The position numbers and the translations under genes were made by a program. A stretch of 64,000 nucleotides of DNA, taken from Dyella japonica A8. Its GTDB lineage: Bacteria; Pseudomonadota; Gammaproteobacteria; Xanthomonadales; Rhodanobacteraceae. Shown in pieces: positions 59,498 to 64,000 of this stretch. Positions within the stretch are counted from its first letter, which is position 1; every line of letters begins with the position of its first letter. The notes beneath the pieces are model-generated. The model saw only the letters and a program-made list of their open reading frames with translations. It was not told the origin of the DNA and made no database searches. The stretch covers positions 3,658,001 through 3,722,000 of the forward strand of contig NZ_CP008884.1 in assembly GCF_000725385.1 (NCBI RefSeq), read 5' to 3'.

Positions 59498-59736
59498 CCG
59501 CCGGCCACCGGTGGAATGAAGACGATGGTGTCGCCGTCGCGCAGCGGGCGATCCCAGGCGCTGAATTGCGTGTTCACCGCCACCTTCAACGCGTCGGCTG
59601 CCAGCGAGAAGCCGTGCGCGGCGCGCAGTTCCTCGTACAGATCGCGCAGCGAGGACGCCGTGGTGACGATCTGCTCGCCGCTCTTGCCGGCCTGCTCGCG
59701 CAACTGTGCGTAGTACTGAAGATTCACCACCGTCAT
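59494..59736 (-). CDS. moaD: molybdopterin synthase small subunit MoaD
   Basis: 80-residue ubiquitin-fold sulfur carrier ending in the diagnostic Gly-Gly (FIPPVAGG). Its C-terminus is adenylated by a MoeB-like protein and thiocarboxylated, then gives sulfur to precursor Z with MoaE. The next gene carries the MoaE, MoeB and sulfurtransferase partners. The start at 59736 overlaps the mobA stop by 4 bp. Confidence 0.93.
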   Translation of the reverse strand: MTVVNLQYYAQLREQAGKSGEQIVTTASSLRDLYEELRAAHGFSLAADALKVAVNTQFSAWDRPLRDGDTIVFIPPVAGG

Positions 59737-60332
59737 GCCAATGACTCCAGGCGTTGTTGCATCGCTTCCCTTTCCTCGGGCGTGTTGACGTTGTCCAGCG
59801 CCGCGCCCGGCGCCGGCAACAATCGGGTGTGGGACTGGATCAGCGCCTTGCGCGGGCAGTAGCTGCCCTTCTCGTAGCGCTCGAGCAGCAGCGCATGGCT
59901 GCGTGGCTCCCAGATGGCGCACAGCGGTTCCGGCAGGCCGTCGTGGCTGCTGTTGAAGGCCGTGGCCGTGGCGTCGGGATCGCGCGCGGCGATCAGTCGG
60001 TCGAGCGTATCGTGGTCGAGCATGGGCAGATCACAGGCCAGTACCAGCCACGCCGCGTCCGGATAGCGCTGCTGCGCCGACAGGATGCCGGCCACGGGAC
60101 CGACCGCGTCATAGGTGTCCACGATCTGCGGCAGACCGGCACGCAGCGGATCGTCGCGCTGGCTGTCGCGCACCGACACGAACGCGCGCTCGGTGACCGC
60201 GTCCAGCAAGCGCCAAGCACGCAGCAGCTGAGGCTCGCCACGATAAGGCAGTGCCGCCTTGTCCTGGCGCATGCGCTGGCTGGCGCCGCCGCTCAGCAGC
60301 AGACCATACAGCGGGGCGCGCGGGTGGCTCAT
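59733..60332 (-). CDS. mobA: molybdenum cofactor guanylyltransferase MobA-like
   Basis: 199-residue nucleotidyltransferase. Binding loop GLLLSGGASQRMRQDKAAL, then LACDLPMLDHDTLDRLI with the metal-binding Asp. MobA links GMP to Moco; the related MocA adds CMP and is hard to separate by eye. Overlaps moaC and moaD starts and stops (ATGA on each side). Confidence 0.87.
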   Translation of the reverse strand: MSHPRAPLYGLLLSGGASQRMRQDKAALPYRGEPQLLRAWRLLDAVTERAFVSVRDSQRDDPLRAGLPQIVDTYDAVGPVAGILSAQQRYPDAAWLVLACDLPMLDHDTLDRLIAARDPDATATAFNSSHDGLPEPLCAIWEPRSHALLLERYEKGSYCPRKALIQSHTRLLPAPGAALDNVNTPEEREAMQQRLESLA

Positions 60333-60823
60333 GCCGACTCCCCTACGCCGAAATCGTGCTTGCCGCCGGTCTTGGCAACGAGGCGGATCTCGCTGATCAC
60401 GATGTCATGCGACATCGCCTTGCACATGTCGTAGATGGTCAGCGCCGCCACGCTGGCGCCGGTGAGCGCCTCCATCTCCACGCCGGTGCGCCCGGCGCAG
60501 GACACGGTGCATTCGATCAGCGCGTCGGTGCCTTCCATGCGGATGCCGATGTCGCACTTGTCGATGCTCAGCGGATGGCACAGCGGGATCAGCTGCGGCG
60601 TCGCCTTGGCCCCCATCACCCCGGCAATCTGCGCCACGGTGAGCACCGCACCCTTGGGCGTGACGTAGCCCGCCTCGTGCAGGCGCCGGGCCACGTCGGC
60701 GGGAAAGCTCACCCGTGCGCGGGCCTGCGCGATGCGGCGGGTCACCGCCTTCGCGCCGACATCAACCATGCGCGGCTGCTGCTGGTCGTCGACATGGGAA
60801 AGCTGATCAGTCATGGGGGTCAC
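60329..60823 (-). CDS. moaC: cyclic pyranopterin monophosphate synthase MoaC
   Basis: Second step of Moco synthesis, making cPMP from the MoaA product. 164 residues from GTG at 60823, which has GGAG 6 nt upstream; an ATG at 60814 is also in frame. Family motifs: MGAKATPQLIPLCHPL, MEALTGASVAALTIYDMCKA and the substrate-site KTGGKHDFG. Confidence 0.95.
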   Translation of the reverse strand: MTPMTDQLSHVDDQQQPRMVDVGAKAVTRRIAQARARVSFPADVARRLHEAGYVTPKGAVLTVAQIAGVMGAKATPQLIPLCHPLSIDKCDIGIRMEGTDALIECTVSCAGRTGVEMEALTGASVAALTIYDMCKAMSHDIVISEIRLVAKTGGKHDFGVGESA

Positions 60824-60925
60824 GCGGTACTCCGAAGGGGTGCTCTATAAGGATTATCGGCCTGATGCGGGCGGGTGGAATTAAGAAACCGTCTACAAAA
60901 CGGGCAAGCCCGCCCCGGCCGCCCA

Positions 60926-61972
60926 TCAGCCCCCGATATAGTGCATTTCGATTTTGCGGGGCGCCTTGCCGTGGTGTTCCGCCCGCTCTTCGCTGTAGCG
61001 GTCGCGCCGGCGCAGCCATACGTCGCGCAGGAGCGTGGTCAGCGCCTCGTCGCTGGCGCCACCGCGCAGGGGGTGGCGGAAATCGGTGCCCCGGGTCGCG
61101 AACAGGCAGGTGTAGAGCATGCCCTCCGACGACAGGCGGGCCCGCGTGCAACCGCCGCAGAACGGCTGGCTGATGGACGAGATCATGCCGATCTCGCCCG
61201 CGCCGTCCTCGAAGCGATAGCGCGTGGCCACTTCGCCCGCATACTTCGGCGGTACGGCACGCAGGGGCCAGCGCCCGCCGATGCGCTGGATCAGCTCCGC
61301 CGAAGGCACCACGTCGTCCGGGCGCCAGTCGTTGCGGTTGCCCACGTCCATGTATTCGATGAAACGCACGACGATGCCACTGCCGCGGAAGCGTTCGACC
61401 AGGTCGATCACCGTGTGCTCGTTGACGCCGCGTTGCACCACGGTGTTGAGCTTGACGCCGTGCGGGAAACCGGCAGCGCGTGCGGCCTCGATGCCTTCGA
61501 GCACCTCATCCAGCGCGCCGCGGCCGCCGCTCATGCGGTGGAACAGCGCGGGGTCCAGCGTATCCAGGCTGACGGTGACCCGGTCCAGGCCCGCGTCGCG
61601 CAGCTCGCCGGCCTGCCGCGACAGCAGCACGCCATTGGTGGTGAGCGCCAGATCGGTGATGCCCTCGATCCTGCGCAAACGAGCCACCAGCTCGGCCAGA
61701 TGCGGGCGCAGCAAGGGCTCGCCACCGGTCAGGCGCAACTTGCTCACGCCCAGCGTCGCGGCGAGCCGGCACAGCCGCTCGATCTCGTCGAAACTCAGGC
61801 GCTCGTCGTTGCGTAGAAAGGTGAAATGCTCGCCGTAGGTCGACTCGGGCATGCAGTACGGGCAACGGAAATTGCAGCGATCCATCACCGAGATGCGCAG
61901 GTCGTGCAGCGGCCGACCCAGCTGGTCGACCGGCAGCGCGGCAGTCTCGTTGAGGGCATCCATCGCGTTCAT
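60926..61972 (-). CDS. moaA: GTP 3',8-cyclase MoaA
   Basis: Radical SAM enzyme for the first step of Moco synthesis. 348 residues. N-terminal [4Fe-4S] motif CNFRCPYC; GGEPLL SAM motif; C-terminal second cluster CGGCTRARLSSEGMLYTC; C-terminal end has the expected IGG-type tail (EMHYIGG). The start at 61972 is one base past the moeA stop. Confidence 0.96.
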   Translation of the reverse strand: MNAMDALNETAALPVDQLGRPLHDLRISVMDRCNFRCPYCMPESTYGEHFTFLRNDERLSFDEIERLCRLAATLGVSKLRLTGGEPLLRPHLAELVARLRRIEGITDLALTTNGVLLSRQAGELRDAGLDRVTVSLDTLDPALFHRMSGGRGALDEVLEGIEAARAAGFPHGVKLNTVVQRGVNEHTVIDLVERFRGSGIVVRFIEYMDVGNRNDWRPDDVVPSAELIQRIGGRWPLRAVPPKYAGEVATRYRFEDGAGEIGMISSISQPFCGGCTRARLSSEGMLYTCLFATRGTDFRHPLRGGASDEALTTLLRDVWLRRRDRYSEERAEHHGKAPRKIEMHYIGG

Positions 61973-61973
61973 G

Positions 61974-63176
61974 TCACCACCGGTAGAAAACGGCTGCCGC
62001 ACCTGCCGTCGCCCTTCCCGGCCCCGGCGGCAGCTGCACAAAGCCATGCGTGCGCGGCAGGGAGGAAAAATCGCCCGACGTGCGTGAAGGTACCGGATAG
62101 GCCACCAGGCGGCCCATGGCGTCGCTCTCCACTCGGGCGGGCACAAAGCTGGCCAGCGTCGGGTTGGTATCCACGTCCTGGTCGAGGCAGACATATTCCG
62201 GCGCAGGCCTGGCCATGCCCTGTGCCTGGCGCAAGGCTGGCCGCGCGTAGCGCGTGGCGCATACCAGCGCCGATACCGGGTTGCCAGGCAAGGCGAACAC
62301 CGCCTGCCCACGCGGCCCGATGCCGAACCACATCGGCTTGCCCGGCTTCTGCGCGATGCGATGGAATACCTTGCGCACGCCCTGCGCGGCCAGCGCGGCC
62401 GGCACGTAGTCGCGCTGGCCCATGGATACGCCACCGGAAAGCAGCAGCACGTCATGCCGTTCGAGCAGATGGGCGATGCGCTCACGCGTGGCGGTTTCAT
62501 CGTCGACGATATGCTCCATCGCCACCCGATCGAAACCATCCATGCGCAGCGCGGTGCGCACCGCCGTGTCGTTGGAGCGGCGGATCTGGCCTTCGCCCAG
62601 CGGCGCGCCGACGTCCACCAGCTCATCGCCGGTCGACACGATGGCGATCGAAGGCATGGCCGCCACCTCGACGCTGGCGACGCCGTTGGCCGCCAGCAGG
62701 GCCATTTCGGCGGGCCCCAGGCGCATGCCGGGCGACAGCAGCAGCGTTCCCTGCACGCAGTCCGAGCCGCGCCGGTGGATGAACTGACCGGCGAACGGAT
62801 GGCAGTCGTCCGCCAGCACGACGTCGTCGCCGTCGCGACGCAGTTGCTCGACCGGAATCACGCAATCGCTGCCGGCTGGCAGCATGGCGCCGGTGGTGAC
62901 TTCCAGGCAGCTGCCTTCGCCGGGCAAGGATTGCATCCGCATGCCGGCCATCTGTGCCCCGGCCACCCGCAGGCGGCGCGGCAAGGCATCGGACCAGTGA
63001 GTGGCGATGCCGTCCATCATCACGCGGTCGAACGGGGGATGGTCGTGCTCGGCATGCACGGCCTGCCGGAGTACCCGCCCTGCTGCATCGTCCAAACGTA
63101 CGCGCTCACTGCCAAACGTGGGCATATGTTCGGCGATCAAGGCTTCCGCCTGACTGACGCTGATCAATTCGCTCAT
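61974..63176 (-). CDS. moeA: molybdopterin molybdenumtransferase MoeA
   Basis: Inserts molybdate into adenylated molybdopterin. About 400 residues in four domains; PPFDRVMMDGIA, GAMLPAGSDCVIPVEQ, and the MPT-binding IVSTGDEL and LLLSGGVSMGQRDYV motifs are present. Starts are possible at 63176 (MSELISVSQAEALI, preferred) and 63188; neither has a strong RBS. Separated from modC by about 55 bp. Confidence 0.94.
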   Translation of the reverse strand: MSELISVSQAEALIAEHMPTFGSERVRLDDAAGRVLRQAVHAEHDHPPFDRVMMDGIATHWSDALPRRLRVAGAQMAGMRMQSLPGEGSCLEVTTGAMLPAGSDCVIPVEQLRRDGDDVVLADDCHPFAGQFIHRRGSDCVQGTLLLSPGMRLGPAEMALLAANGVASVEVAAMPSIAIVSTGDELVDVGAPLGEGQIRRSNDTAVRTALRMDGFDRVAMEHIVDDETATRERIAHLLERHDVLLLSGGVSMGQRDYVPAALAAQGVRKVFHRIAQKPGKPMWFGIGPRGQAVFALPGNPVSALVCATRYARPALRQAQGMARPAPEYVCLDQDVDTNPTLASFVPARVESDAMGRLVAYPVPSRTSGDFSSLPRTHGFVQLPPGPGRATAGAAAVFYRW

Positions 63177-63230
63177 GGTCCCGATCATGCAAGGAAGAAG
63201 GGTCGCACGCCGCTGAGCATAGCGCGCCCG

Positions 63231-64000
63231 TCAAAGACCCAGCGCAACGGCCTTCACCTGCGCCCATGCGGCACTGCCCGGAGCCAACGCCAGGGCGTGC
63301 CACGAGCGACGCGTGATGCGCGCCAGCAGCATGCAGCCGCCCACGTCCAGTTGCACGAGCACCTGCGAGGGATGATCCGCATCGGCCACGGCAATGATCC
63401 GGCACGGCAGTTGGTTGAGCGCACTGGTGTGGTCATGCGCGGCATTGGTCAGCACCACGTCGCGCGCACCGATGCGGCAACGCAGTCGCTGGCCCACCTT
63501 TTCGTGGCGATACGGCAGCCACAACCGTCCGCCCGCAAATTCCAACGCAATCAGCTGGTCGTGCGCGTCGTAGTCGACCACCTGCCCTTCGATCACCGCC
63601 CCCACCGCCTCGCCCAGGGCTGGCGGCAGGTCCAGGCGGGTCAGGGTGTCCTGCAACGGGCCCTGCGCGACCACGTGGCCGGCCTCCATCAGCACCAGGT
63701 GATCGGCCAGGCGTGCCACCTCGTCCACGTTGTGGCTCACGTAGACCATCGGCACGCGCAACGTGGCGTGCAACGATTCCAGACAGCCCAGCAGGTCGCT
63801 GCGGGCCGTGCCGTCCAGCGCCGACAGGGGTTCGTCGAACAGCAGCAACGCGGGGTCGGACAACAGCGCCCGCACCATCGACACGCGCTGGCGCTCGCCA
63901 CCGGACAGCGTGCCGACACGGCGTTCCAGCAGGGCACGCAAACCGAAGCGGTCGATCAGGCCGTCGCGATCCAGATGAGCGGGCCGCCCGGCCCGGCGAT
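63231..64000 (-). CDS. modC: molybdate ABC transporter ATPase ModC (5' end outside window)
   Basis: At least 256 residues of the C-terminal part; the frame is open through the right edge, so Walker A is outside. Seen: signature LSGGERQRVSMVRALL, Walker B LLLFDEPLSALDG, switch His VYVSHNVDEVARL, and a C-terminal TOBE/MOP domain for molybdate sensing. modA and modB are expected further right. Likely first gene or upstream part of the Moco operon. Confidence 0.9.
   Translation of the reverse strand, partial: RRAGRPAHLDRDGLIDRFGLRALLERRVGTLSGGERQRVSMVRALLSDPALLLFDEPLSALDGTARSDLLGCLESLHATLRVPMVYVSHNVDEVARLADHLVLMEAGHVVAQGPLQDTLTRLDLPPALGEAVGAVIEGQVVDYDAHDQLIALEFAGGRLWLPYRHEKVGQRLRCRIGARDVVLTNAAHDHTSALNQLPCRIIAVADADHPSQVLVQLDVGGCMLLARITRRSWHALALAPGSAAWAQVKAVALGL

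Noticed and set aside
61826..62782. 318-codon plus-strand frame opposite moeA/moaA
   Set aside because: Arg/Pro/Ala-rich, antisense to two genes with clear motifs, no RBS.

Overview
The window is a gene-dense, roughly 65% GC bacterial chromosome segment. Several things point to a gammaproteobacterium of the Xanthomonadales, most likely Rhodanobacteraceae (Dyella/Luteibacter/Rhodanobacter-like). These are the asd-fimV-truA-trpF order shared with Pseudomonas, a TrpI-type LysR regulator, the metG/rnfB/nth arrangement, and the GC-rich palindromic repeats between genes. It reads as core chromosome. I see no phage, plasmid, transposase, CRISPR array or recognisable defence locus.

Layout. 0-11 kb: trpI, a 206-bp tandem repeat block, then a minus-strand run from prmB through a GNAT acetyltransferase, aroC, a 2-hydroxyacid dehydrogenase, asd, a small coiled-coil protein, fimV, truA and trpF (amino-acid biosynthesis, rRNA/tRNA/ribosomal protein modification, type IV pilus hub). 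11-26.5 kb: psd, a lytic transglycosylase, a HerA-like ATPase, greB, an orphan PhnD-like binding protein, rimO, a dienelactone hydrolase/HIT pair, dcd, a 1.2-kb repeat-rich non-coding stretch, and mrp. 26.7-34.4 kb: a DeoR-HAD-MFS operon lying between mrp and the metG-rnfB-nth operon. 34.6-42.9 kb: a two-component system next to a complete RND efflux operon. 43-45.8 kb: a beta-carbonic anhydrase/SulP pair.

46-53.4 kb is a phosphate-starvation block: a coiled-coil outer-membrane porin and pstSCAB-phoU, both preceded by recognisable Pho boxes, with rnt in between. 53.5-57.6 kb holds gdx (sugE) behind a guanidine-II riboswitch, a small membrane protein, rlmB and rnr. A tRNA-Leu(CAG) follows with its own strong promoter. 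57.9-64 kb is a tightly overlapping molybdenum cofactor operon: modC (cut by the window edge), moeA, moaA, moaC, mobA, moaD, and a single gene fusing MoaE, MoeB/ThiF and rhodanese through a histidine-rich linker.

The most notable items are the MoaE-MoeB-rhodanese fusion, the guanidine-II riboswitch, the Pho-box-controlled porin, the tandem repeats carrying DnaA-box-like sites, a perfect 22-bp palindrome, and three families of interspersed palindromic repeats. I found no convincing wholly new multi-gene system. The functional calls rest on recognising protein families by eye, so paralogue-level assignments are inference.
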